64,000 bases of DNA from the NCBI GenBank assembly GCA_003665825.1, contig QPFY01000005.1, forward strand, positions 1,664,542 through 1,728,541, in the 5' to 3' direction. The position numbers and the translations under genes were made by a program. The stretch comes from Microbotryum silenes-acaulis (taxonomy: Eukaryota > Basidiomycota > Microbotryomycetes > Microbotryales > Microbotryaceae). Shown here one piece after another: positions 18,618 to 32,027 of this stretch. Within the stretch, counting starts at the first letter, position 1; each line of letters opens with the position of its first letter. Under the pieces are notes generated by a model. That model was not told the origin of the DNA. It was given only the letters and a program-made list of their open reading frames with translations, and did not search any database.

Positions 18618-19888
18618 GTAACCGCCAACGCGACGGCATCGATTTCTCGGAGACTTTCGCACCCGTCGCCCGTTTCTCCTCCATTCGCTGCCTCCTTGCC
18701 CTCGCCGCTGCCAACGGTTACCACGTTCATCAGGCCGACATCGACAAGGCTTACCTCCACGGCGAGCTCGATCACGATATCTGGATGACGACGCCACGAG
18801 GTTTCGACTTCCCGAGCGATAAGATTCTCCGCCTGCGGCGCTCAATCTACGGTCTCAAGCAGGCCGGTCGCATCTGGAATCGCCACATTGACACATCACT
18901 CAGGAGTCTCGGGTACAAGGCAACGGGCACTGATCACTGCATTTACTCTCACATTGATGATCAGCAACGGCCCCATTATATCGCCTTGTATGTCGACGAT
19001 CTCCTCATTGTCAGCCCCGCCCTCGACGAGATCGAACGCGTCATCTCCGGCCTCGAACAGCGATACGGCGTCAAACGACTCGGCCCCGCGGAATACATCC
19101 TCGGCATCCAAATTCGCCGCCTGGACGACGGCTCCATTGCCCTATCCCAGGAACGCTACATCATGGACGTGCTCGCCCGGTTTCACTTCGACACCACGAC
19201 ACGCGGCGCTACGGTGCCAATGACGCCCGGCCTCTCGCTCACGGCAGTTCCGGGTCAGGGAACGGAGCGCATTCGATCGTGGTACCTACAAGCCATTGGC
19301 TCCCTCCTGTACATTTCCCTTGGCACTCGACCCGACATTGCCTTCGCCGTCTCGTACTTGTCCCGGTTTGCCAACAACCCTGGCCGTCGTCATTGGATTG
19401 CCGTCAAACACGTCCTTCGCTACCTTCGCGCCACGTACCGCGATGAGCTACTCTACGCCCGCGGTCCAGCCAAAGTTACGGGTGTGGTTGGTTATTCCGA
19501 TGCGAACTGGGGTGCCTGCGTCGACACGTCCATCTCCACAATGGGCTTCGTCTTTTACTTGGCTGGCTCCGCCGTCTCTTGGTCATCGAAGCGTCAGACT
19601 CGGGTGGCGGATTCCACCACTGATGCCGAATACCTCGCCTTGTCGCACGCTGGTAAGGAAGCGATTTACCTTACGCAACTCCTCTCCGAGCTCCACGTTC
19701 GCCCGATCGATGCAGCTCACATCTTCACCGACAACGAGGCCGCGGCCGCCTCCGCGAGCATTTTGTCCGCGACATGGTCAACCGAGGCGATATCTCCCTC
19801 TCACACGTTGGCACAGCGGACATGGTTGCGGACCTATTCACCAAAGCGCTGGGTCCCAAGATTTTTGGTATACATTGCTATGCTCTAG
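18618..19888 (+). pseudogene. Copia-D#1 reverse transcriptase and RNase H (displaced frame)
   Basis: After the deletion, pol resumes in another frame: [60 protein letters not shown] and [14 protein letters not shown] second deletion at about 19,750, inside the NEAAAA segment, shifts it again; the end [16 protein letters not shown] reads in yet another frame. Catalytic residues up to that point are intact. Confidence 0.9.
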
Positions 19889-19944
19889 GCCTCCGGACGC
19901 GGCACCCACGGCTCAAGTCTACCTCGCGTTCGCGTGGGGGGGGG

Positions 19945-20195
19945 TGTGAGGAATCCACTCTCCACTCGGGTCAGGACTTAGGCGCGCGCAGCGAGCCTGG
20001 CACATTGGCTCAGCCCCGAGGCTCGCTGGCTGAGGACTTGGGGCGCGCGGCTCCCTTACTGTTAGATTCCTATTCATCACTCTTGGCTATAACTACATCG
20101 CTGACGTAGTAGAGTTGATCGAATAGGTATGTTGAAATGAGATTCATCACTCTTGGCTATAACTACATCCCTGACGTAGTAGAGTTGATCGAATA
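19945..20195 (+). repeat. Copia-D#1 3' LTR (251 bp)
   Basis: It has the same ends as the 5' LTR and the same doubled 53-base terminal block, but one fewer GC-rich block. ACCAA follows. Confidence 0.94.
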
Positions 20196-21688
20196 ACCAA
20201 GCCTTTCTGCACGACGTTCTTGAGTTGCGCAACGGGTAAATGCGCGAAGCGACGGTGCAGAGTCAGCAAGGAAACTCTGTGAGGGGTGGCAAGGAGGGCA
20301 TTGGGCATACAGGGTGAGGGTGCGACGTTTAACGCGTACAGGTCATTTGCAACGGCTTGAGCAGTGGCAACAACGGTGCCAGAGGAGTTGCTGATCTTGG
20401 CGCAGCCGGAGCCAAAGGAGATGCTGAACCCAAGGCGATCCAATCGTCGGACGGACAGCAGGTTGCACGGCAGGGATGGCACCAAGAGGACATCGGTCGC
20501 CAAGACGGGGCCAGCTGGAGTCGATATGCGGACAGAGCCACAACCGGTGGAGGGGAGGGAACCGGCAACTCCAGCAACAGGCGGGCCGGTGAACGAGCGC
20601 AGTGTCGAGAATAGTGAACGGTCGTTGGCCATGTGACAATTTGCACCGGAGTCGAGGAGCCATGCCGATTTGGGAAATGGTGACGGAGTGGCAAGGAGAC
20701 AGGCGGTGAACGTCGTGGGCTCGGGCATCTCGACAACGGCGGGAGAGGCGACGGCTGGGGTACCCTTCTTACGTCCTCGCGAACTCGCTCCGGTGGAAGC
20801 CTTGCGGGCGCGGAAAGCGGCGGCCCAGGCGGTGTCAGGACAATCTCTGAGCCAGTGCAGTTGGCGACATGTTGGGTTGGGGCATGGTCCGGGAACGGCG
20901 CGGTGCTGGGGGGTGGCGACAGCGACAGCGGGAGCTTCAGCCGGACGAGCCTTGATCTCCCGATAGATGCGGTTGAGGATGTCGGCCGCGGGAGGTAAGG
21001 TACCGGATGTGCCCTGAGCATTCACGAAGGTCGTGTGCCATGCGGAGAGGGACGATGGCATCCTCGCGAGTAGGTGAGACGCAAGCAGGGAATCTGTGGT
21101 GACGTTGGAGTCGGCGAGAAGTCGAGAATCGTTGTCAAAGCAATCATGAAACTGGAGGAATGCGTCGGGGCTGTCGGGCATGGGCTCGGGGCTGAAGAGG
21201 CGAGCGACGACGGGTAGGAGGTCGACAGCCGAGACGGCGCCATATCGCATGCGGAGAGCCACCCAAATCTTGTGGCCGCTGTGGGCGTCGCCGAAGTAAC
21301 GAGAGAGACCGGGAAGAACCATCCGTGGGTCGACGGCGGCGCAGATGGAGGCGCGAGCGTAGTGATCCCATAGTGGGACGTAGGATGGGGGCCAAGATGG
21401 ATGGGGTACACCAGATTGAAGGTATCCGAGAACGTCGGAGGGTAGGCGGGAGCACAGCGTAAGGACCCAGTCCTGGTAGCCGTTGGCGTCGCGGAGGAGA
21501 TCGGAGGCAGCGAAGGCTGCGACTTGCGTGGGCGGGCGAGGTGGAGGAACCGCGAGCGTCGTGGCGGGGCCTACGGACTTGCTGTCGTCGGACGCAGGCG
21601 CGGACTTGGTGTCGTCGAGCGCAGACATGCTGAGTCGTGTGGAGCGCCGGGCAAAGCCGGGCGGTGCGAAGGACGCAAAGTTCGACAA
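20196..21688 (-). CDS. Copia-A2 gag, protease and integrase zinc finger (C-terminus cut by Copia-D#1)
   Basis: It starts MSNFASFAPPGFARR, about 30 residues longer at the N-terminus than Copia-A1 gag. The body aligns to A1 gag (SKSVGPATTLAVPPPRPP ...), with the knuckle CPNPTCRQLHWLRDC, the protease WLLDSGANCHMAN and the integrase start LLTLHRRFAHLPVAQ. The frame is open up to LKNVVQKGLV, where the Copia-D#1 LTR replaces the sequence; it continues in sense at 15,150. Confidence 0.92.
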
Positions 21689-21705
21689 AGGCGGACACGG
21701 GAGTG

Positions 21706-21737
21706 GCCGCGCTGGTAGGTCGTTTGGGCTTATAACC
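21706..21737 (-). other. Copia-A2 primer-binding site, tRNA half with TAT in the anticodon position
   Basis: Next to the LTR the plus strand reads CTGGTAGGTCGTTTGGGC followed by TTATAACC. It is the same fMet-like half as in A1, with T for C at the wobble base and a few D-arm changes. Confidence 0.78.
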
Positions 21738-22086
21738 TATGAAGTTACGACGACTGCTCAAGCGGTGGTAAGGCTCTGATCGACGGACCAAGGAGACCAG
21801 ACCAAGAAGTTGCTTTTTACACACCTGCTCAAGCGGTGGTAAGGCTCTGATCGACGGACCAAGGAGACCAGACCAAGAAGTTGCTTGAGCAGGAGAGAGA
21901 GAAGCGCGGAGCCATTTGGCTCGGGTGAGCGCGCGGCTGGGTCTGCCACCTTTGTCAGGCGCACGGACCCAGCCCAGGAAAGGGAGAGAGCCTAGGTGTG
22001 GAAGGCAGGCCAAAAAGGAGGTAAGATGAGACTAAGAAAAGGAGGCATGATGCGAGAAGGAAACATAAGAGTTTGTCAATCTCACA
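21738..22086 (-). repeat. Copia-A2 LTR (349 bp) shared by two elements
   Basis: In minus sense it begins TGTGAGATTGACAAAC and holds two 71-base units. It is preceded by the RNase H end and G-rich tract of one A2 copy (22,087-22,204) and followed by the priming site and gag of the next, so it acts as 3' LTR of one and 5' LTR of the other. Confidence 0.9.
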
Positions 22087-22204
22087 CCCCCCCTACTTCG
22101 AGTATCAGGGAGTGCAGACACCAAGTCGACCGCGGTGCCGAGCGAACAGGTCGCGAGACAAAGCCTTGGTGAAGATATCGGCCGTCATCTCGCCGGTGGC
22201 AATG
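22087..22204 (-). pseudogene. Second Copia-A2 copy: last RNase H residues and 3' UTR
   Basis: In minus sense it encodes EMTADIFTKALSRDLFAR and the C-terminus, then the tract GAAGTAGGGGGGG before the LTR. Upstream sequence was replaced by a gypsy LTR piece at 22,205. Confidence 0.85.
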
Positions 22205-22684
22205 TGACAGGCGACGTCCGCAGGGATGACGTCGTCTACACGCGTTGGTGCGAGGGGGTGGGATTTCAGGAAGCGTCGGCTGTTGCGGCGGCAGTCGACA
22301 GAGGATCAACCGAGGAGGGGAGTCGGTCGAGAGGCTCGCAGGAAATCAAGTATAACGGACTTAATTCCCAAACGATCGACAAGAAGAGGAAGGGCAACAA
22401 AACAAGAAGAGCGGACCAAGCTCCGGGGGAAGGTGCTAAGACAAAAAGGAAGGGACTGCTCCAGGCACAGAGGGGACTTAGCCAAATCAACCACTCCAAG
22501 AGGTCGCCTCAGGGGTAAAAAGGATTGCTCGCGGGAGCACCGGTAAAAACCCTGAAGCCGCGCCTCGGCTAACAAAAAGATAAAACAAACCAAAAGAAGA
22601 TTGCGCTCTGGGCGCATCGAACCCTCGACCACCGAGTGCGCGCCCACGCGCCTCACGCCTACGCCATCACGCCGACGATGCTTG
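22205..22684 (-). repeat. Gypsy-X LTR fragment (480 bp)
   Basis: On the plus strand it begins TGACAGGCGACGTCCG, the complement of the LTR 3' end, and is nearly identical to 42,122-42,601. The last 80 or so bases (LTR 5' end) are missing; a Copia-A2 LTR begins abruptly at 22,685. Confidence 0.9.
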
Positions 22685-27181
<4,497 letters not shown>

Positions 27182-27756
27182 TGACAGGCGACGTCGGCGG
27201 GGATGACGTCGTCTACACGACGAAGGATGGGGGCGTCGAGGAGTATCGGCTGTGGTGGCGGCAGTCGACGAGGGAGCGATCAAAGAGGGGTGTCGACCGA
27301 AAAGCTCGCGGGAAGTCAAGTATAACGGACTTTATTCCAACAATCGGCAAGGAGAGGGGGGGGGGGGCCAACAAGATGATGAGCGGACCAGGCTCCGGGG
27401 GAAGGTGTCGAAACCGAAGGGAGGGACTGCCCAGGCGCCGAGGGAACTCAGCCAAATCAAACTACTCCAAGAGGTCGCCTCAGGGGTAAAAAGGATTGCT
27501 CGCAGGAGCACCGGTAAAAACCCTGAGGCCGCGCCTCAGCTAGCAAAAAAGATAAAACAAATCGAAAGAAGATTGCGCTCGCAGCGCATCAAACCTGCAA
27601 CCAGCGGGTGCGCACCCACGCGCCAAACGGCTACACCACGACGCCCGCGATGCTTGAAACGAATCCGTTATTGGGTCAAGTCATCGCTACCTGCACACAA
27701 CCTCGGGGAGGACTTCCTTTGAGTACTGCTGTCAGTGTACCGCCGTCATCCTGACA
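27182..27756 (-). repeat. Gypsy 3' LTR, subfamily X' (575 bp)
   Basis: In minus sense it starts TGTCAGGATGACGGCGG and ends GACGTCGCCTGTCA. It is flanked by TATTC of Copia-D#3. It is clearly diverged from the 5' LTR, including an extra block near the start (GGTACACTGACAGCAG). Confidence 0.92.
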
Positions 27757-27777
27757 CTGTCCCCCCCAAAAGGAAGT
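27757..27777 (-). other. Polypurine tract of Gypsy-X copy 1
   Basis: In minus sense the stop codon is followed by ACTTCCTTTTGGGGGGGACA directly before the LTR; this is the expected primer for plus-strand synthesis. Confidence 0.7.
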
Positions 27778-28841
27778 CTACCGTGCGGCGAGGCGGCGGT
27801 TCGAGCGATCGAGGCGCGCAAAGTAGGCGTCGAGGACGGACGGATGGTCCAGGCGAAGGGACTGCTCTGACATCCAAGTATCGTCTGTGTCGTTACGGCC
27901 TATCCATCGAACCAGGAACGAACGAGCACCCCGAGCGTTCCGACGATCGCGAACAATCCGTTCAGGAATAACGGAGTTATCGGCCATGTCGGCTACATCT
28001 TCAACAAAAAGAACTGCGGGGTCACGCCCAGGGAACCTTTCAGCATCATTCTCAATGTAAGGGCGAAGCAGTCGAGCATGGAAGCGATTGTGCACTCGCG
28101 ACATTGCTGGAGGAAGCTCGAGGTCATAACTGGATGTTGCTGGAATAGCGGCTCGGATACGGAAAGGACCAATGTAACGTGGCAACAACTTCGACTTCAT
28201 CCCTTCAGGAACTGCCAGGTTCTTTGTTGAAAGGTAGACGTAGTTGCCGGTCCGAAAGGCGGGGTCGTCCGAGCGTCGACGCTTGTTGGCCTGGTGGGAT
28301 TGGTCAAGGCGTGCTCCAATGATCGCATCCGTGACATCGAGGTTCCGTAACTGTCGAGTCCGAGCGAACGCTTCCGCCCGAGGGACAGCCGAGACAGACC
28401 AAGAATCGGTGGGCCAACGTCGAGGAAGGTAGCCGTAAGTCGCCTCGAAAGCCGACAAAGACGTGGACACAGCAACAGAAGAGTTAAGAGCGAACTCAGC
28501 TTCAACTAGACGAGATGCCCAAGCCTCGTGATTTGACGACACCATGATGCGCAGGGTTTGGGTGACCATCTTGATTCGGTTCTCGCTCGATCCATCGGTC
28601 TCTGGGTGCGCTGCTGTTGACATGCGCAAGACGGTGCCAATCTTTGCCTGCAATGCCTGCCAAAACTGCGAGGTGAACTTGGGATCGCGGTCGGAAACGA
28701 TGGCGGAAGGCGTCCCATGCAGTCGAAAGATAGTGGCATAGTATTTGTCGGCAACAAGCTCAGAGTCGGCATCGGCTGGGAGGGGAATCAGGTGAACCAT
28801 CTTTCCCCAAGTGTCAGTGACCACCATGATTTGAGCGACCA
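27778..28841 (-). CDS. Gypsy-X copy 1 integrase core and C-terminal chromodomain (distal exon-like piece)
   Basis: It continues PPVEFEG of the upstream part. Integrase catalytic residues are the aspartates in VVTDTWGKM and VSDRDPKF and the glutamate in HPETDGSSENRI. After a GPF/Y-like module (LPRYIGPFRIRA) the last 60 or so residues resemble a chromodomain: IPERIVRDRRNARGA, then FLVRWIGRND and DDTWMSEQSL. Chromodomains guide chromovirus integration to heterochromatin. The separation from the rest of pol is due only to the TCATC-flanked insert. Confidence 0.9.
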
Positions 28842-28890
28842 TCATCTGTCAGGATGACAGCAATACTCGAAGGAAGCCTTTTTTTTTTTT

Positions 28891-30279
28891 GTATGAAACT
28901 CATCGCTAATTTGCAAGACGAGAAAACCCCCTACGGAACTAAAGGAGATGCTGCCCAGTATGCACGATGATGACCACAACCGCCGCTCGATGTGTTGTAA
29001 CTAGCAGAACAGACCAACCCGATACATCCGAGTTCAAGTCCCCCCCACCCACGGTTGCTCCCTCCCAGAGACGAATGAAAGGAAGATTGAAGATAATACA
29101 CAAGGAATCGGGAAACGATGGAGGAATTGTTGGTGGTGGTACATGTGTTGTACAGGCGAATCCGATTATAGTTGTACAGTTGAACCTTCTTCGATCTTTT
29201 GACTTCAGACCCCCCCTGAGACCGCCCTACTCCTTGAAGCCCCTTAATTCTTTGACACGCGTCGAACAAGGCCTCCGATGGCACAAACATCCCGCTCAAT
29301 CCGAATGATTCACGTGGTCCAAAGGGGGGATGTAACCTCCTGCGACCGCAGCAATCACCTACCCCTTGTACCCAACTGCGCTGGATCTGCACCGCGGATT
29401 CCAAACCCCTTTTCGGTTACCAAAGTCGGCCCCCCCCCTCGCGACCGCACGACCCCAGATCACCCCCATTTCAATGACTGCAACTGCGAAACAGGCCTAC
29501 TTCGCACAAAAACACACAATCCATAGATTTCCGGGGAAAGTCACGGAGCATGTGACAGTCCATTGGACACGCCTCGGTCTGCAGCGCGGGCGGGTGGCCG
29601 ACAACACCGGCGCGCGGCTGGAGACAAGAGGCGGGGTATACCTTCCGCAGGGGCCTCGCTTCCCTGCGGCGTACTCCCAATCTCGGAACGCACACTCGAG
29701 TCCCGTTGTACGTGCAGGTGGTTCCCAATCACCGCAGATACTGGGGAATGAAGGAGCATGAGGCCCACGACGGTGATGTCATTGGGTGGGACCTCGCTCG
29801 AGTGTGGATGTGTATGGCGGTTCGGTACCCGAGTCACCCGCCGCGCGGCCGCGACTCCGAGCGAGCAGCAAAGCAAGGAGAGGCGAGCCACGCAGGCAGT
29901 TTGTGCCGGCCTTGAACAGGAAATCACGGAGTCGCTCGACCGAAAAGAGAAAACTGACCCGGCCCTTGAGAGGAGTGGAAAACTCACGGCGTAGTCCAGG
30001 AGAGGGCCAAGGGGATCCGCTTTCGCTGTGTGTCATCGTGATGTGGCAGAAGCTCGAACCAAGGGCGACAATGCCCGCCGGCGCAAAGAACCCGAGGCTC
30101 CTGGGGAGTACGGAAGCCTATGAGGAGGAATGGCAAAAAGAGCGAGAGAAAACAGGTTCAGTATTCTGGCGTGTTTGGGAGACATTTTGGAGATTGAGAA
30201 AGAGGGAAAGGGGACTTGTGATTTTTATTTGGTTTTTGGTTTGTGGTTCTTGGCTGGGTAGGGAGGAGCGCCGTCTACT
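28891..30279 (-). other. LINE-A#1 3' UTR, no coding signal accepted
   Basis: It lies between the ORF2 stop and the A tail. It is conserved almost base for base in LINE-A#2 (52,527-53,913) and LINE-A#3 (43,533-44,919). Open frames of up to 230 codons occur on both strands but lack any recognisable domain. It ends GATGAGTTTCATAC before the A run in all three copies. Confidence 0.8.
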
Positions 30280-32027
30280 TCATCGTGCCAATCTGAGCTC
30301 CAACCTCTCCTTCAGTCCCGCCATCTCCTTGTCCATGCTCGACATCGCTTTGGCGTGGCGATGGAGATCCCAGCGTCGGTTGCTGAGAGTGTCGAGCGCC
30401 AGCGCAATGAAGGCGCGGATTGGGCGCTTTTTCGACGTCGGAAGGCGAGCGCGCAGTCGAGGGAGGCCGTGCTCGATCTGAAGTGCCGTGTAGTCGAGGT
30501 CGAGGATCGACACGACCCCCAGCGCGTCGCAGAGAATGGACCTAGCTGCTTGCCAAAACTGAGAAGAGTCAGGGCAATCATGCCAAAAGTGAGTAAAGTC
30601 ATCCTCCACCCCTGCCAGGCTGCATGCCTGCACGAGGCAGCAGGCTGAGTCGCCATGCCGCTGCACAAACTGGCGCTTCCGCGTTGGCGTGAAGTGGTAC
30701 GCCAGCTTGAAGTGCACCTCGCGCTCGCGGGCCGTGGCGGGCCCGGTGTGGAACCACACCCAGAAGAGTCGCCTTTCTTTGGGTGTGACGAGTGATCCAG
30801 GGCGTTGTGTGTGGTCGAAACGTCGATGGTTGATGACGCGTCGAAGTCGCGCAATGGTGTAAGGTCTGTCCAAGTTCAACATTCTCCACTGATCAGCACA
30901 CAAGGGGCCGGAGGGGAGGGGAAGTTTTTGATCAGGCATGCCGACCGGAGTCGCTCTGGGCAAGATGTGCTCGAGGGGACCGCCGGGCCGGACTCCAGGT
31001 GCTCCAACAACACGAATGACGGGTGGTCGACGTGCGAGGACGGGAACAGGAGGCGGAAGCGGCGGGATGAGGCGATCGCCTGCGACCTGGATCCACGCCT
31101 GGACTTGATCGCGCTTCCATTGCCAAAGGTTGGACAGCTCCGAGCCGTCGCCTTGGGGATGCTTCTCAGGGGTCCAGGGCACCGTTGGAGCTGCGGGGTA
31201 TTGGGCTCGCGCATAGATGTCAGCGATGGTGCGTTCGAAACTGAAAAGCTTCGCCAAACGCTTATCCTGCTCCGAGAACGCCCGCGAGTCATGCAGACCA
31301 GGTTGGAGGGGCGAAAGAGAAAGAAAATTGGAGACCGAAAGTTTGGCAGGATCGACGACGGCAGGGTAGCGTTCAGCGACCGAGAGCACCGCTCGCCAGC
31401 GGGGATGTAGCTCCCGGGGTGCGTCGGCGTTCCTCCACGTCCACAGATCCGTAGCAAAGTCAAAGGTCGGAAGCGCTCGCCGGATGGAACTCCGAGCCAG
31501 ATCGCTCCAAATCGCAGTTGACCCGCCGGCCAGCACGTCCCAAATCCGTACCGAGACTGAATCCACCACATCTTGGATGCTCACGACGCTGAGACCACCT
31601 CGCGCCCGTGCCGTGAAGACGACCGATTGCTTGTAGTCGCTGCGCCGCGGTCCTCCCTTCACAAAGTCGGCAAGCTTGCGCTCGATCACCTTGATCACGT
31701 CGGATGGCGGTACGTCGGCGGAGAGAGAGTGCAGCACCTTGGAGATGCCGTAGCGGTTGAGATAGAAAGCCCGGGTATGATGCGTCATCCATCGGTCGCG
31801 CACCGAGAGAATCACTCGATCGACCCTTCGCTCAAGATCATGGAATCCCAGCCTGTTGTTGCCGTCAGGCGCAAACTGGAGACCGATCCAGGGAAGAGAC
31901 TCGTCCGGTGCCACGAATGACAGTTTGGACAAGTCCGCGCGATCCCACAACGTCGCGCCCAATGGCATCACCACGGTTTTGTCGGTGTTTAGACGGCCGT
32001 TCGTCGCGAGTCGCCAATCCCGAGCGA
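30280..32027 (-). CDS. LINE-A#1 ORF2 distal part: thumb and C-terminal zinc-knuckle region
   Basis: The open frame contains [17 protein letters not shown] then VVMPLG, which is the usual continuation after the FADD block of LINE reverse transcriptases. Further on it has CCLVQACSLAGVEDDFTHF followed by WHDC, a C-H-C arrangement typical of LINE ORF2 C-termini. It is in the -1 frame relative to the upstream part. One T inserted in TTCGCTCGG near 32,025 would join them, giving a protein of about 1,340 residues. A separate start at the ATG 31,972-31,974, 14 bases after the upstream stop, is the alternative. Confidence 0.85.

Larger units (their letters stand above)
15151..20195 (+). mobile_element. 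Copia-D#1, complete but frameshifted Ty1/copia element
   Basis: The LTRs are 15,151-15,440 and 19,945-20,195, with the priming site at 15,441. The 5-base target duplication ACCAA (15,146-15,150 and 20,196-20,200) is exact and lies inside the integrase region of Copia-A2. Two small deletions break the pol frame. Confidence 0.95.
13462..22086 (-). mobile_element. Copia-A2, split by Copia-D#1 and truncated by Copia-D#2
   Basis: Minus-strand element related to Copia-A1 but a separate subfamily (LTR begins TGTGAGATTGACAAACTC instead of TGTGAGATTGACAACCTC). Order in element sense: LTR 22,086-21,738, priming site, gag-protease 21,688-20,196, Copia-D#1 insert, integrase to early reverse transcriptase 15,150-13,462, then Copia-D#2. 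The remaining RT and RNase H must lie left of the window. Confidence 0.9.

Noticed and set aside
22205..22684. Repeat with box A/B taken at first for a stand-alone SINE family
   Set aside because: The same unit has TG...CA ends, flanks gypsy internal regions and makes 5-base duplications, so it is a gypsy LTR; the tRNA-like boxes are reported only as a feature within it.
28891..30481. Open frames in the LINE-A 3' UTR (up to about 230 codons, both strands)
   Set aside because: No recognisable domain, overlapping frames on both strands, and low-complexity translations; they lie between the ORF2 stop and the A tail.
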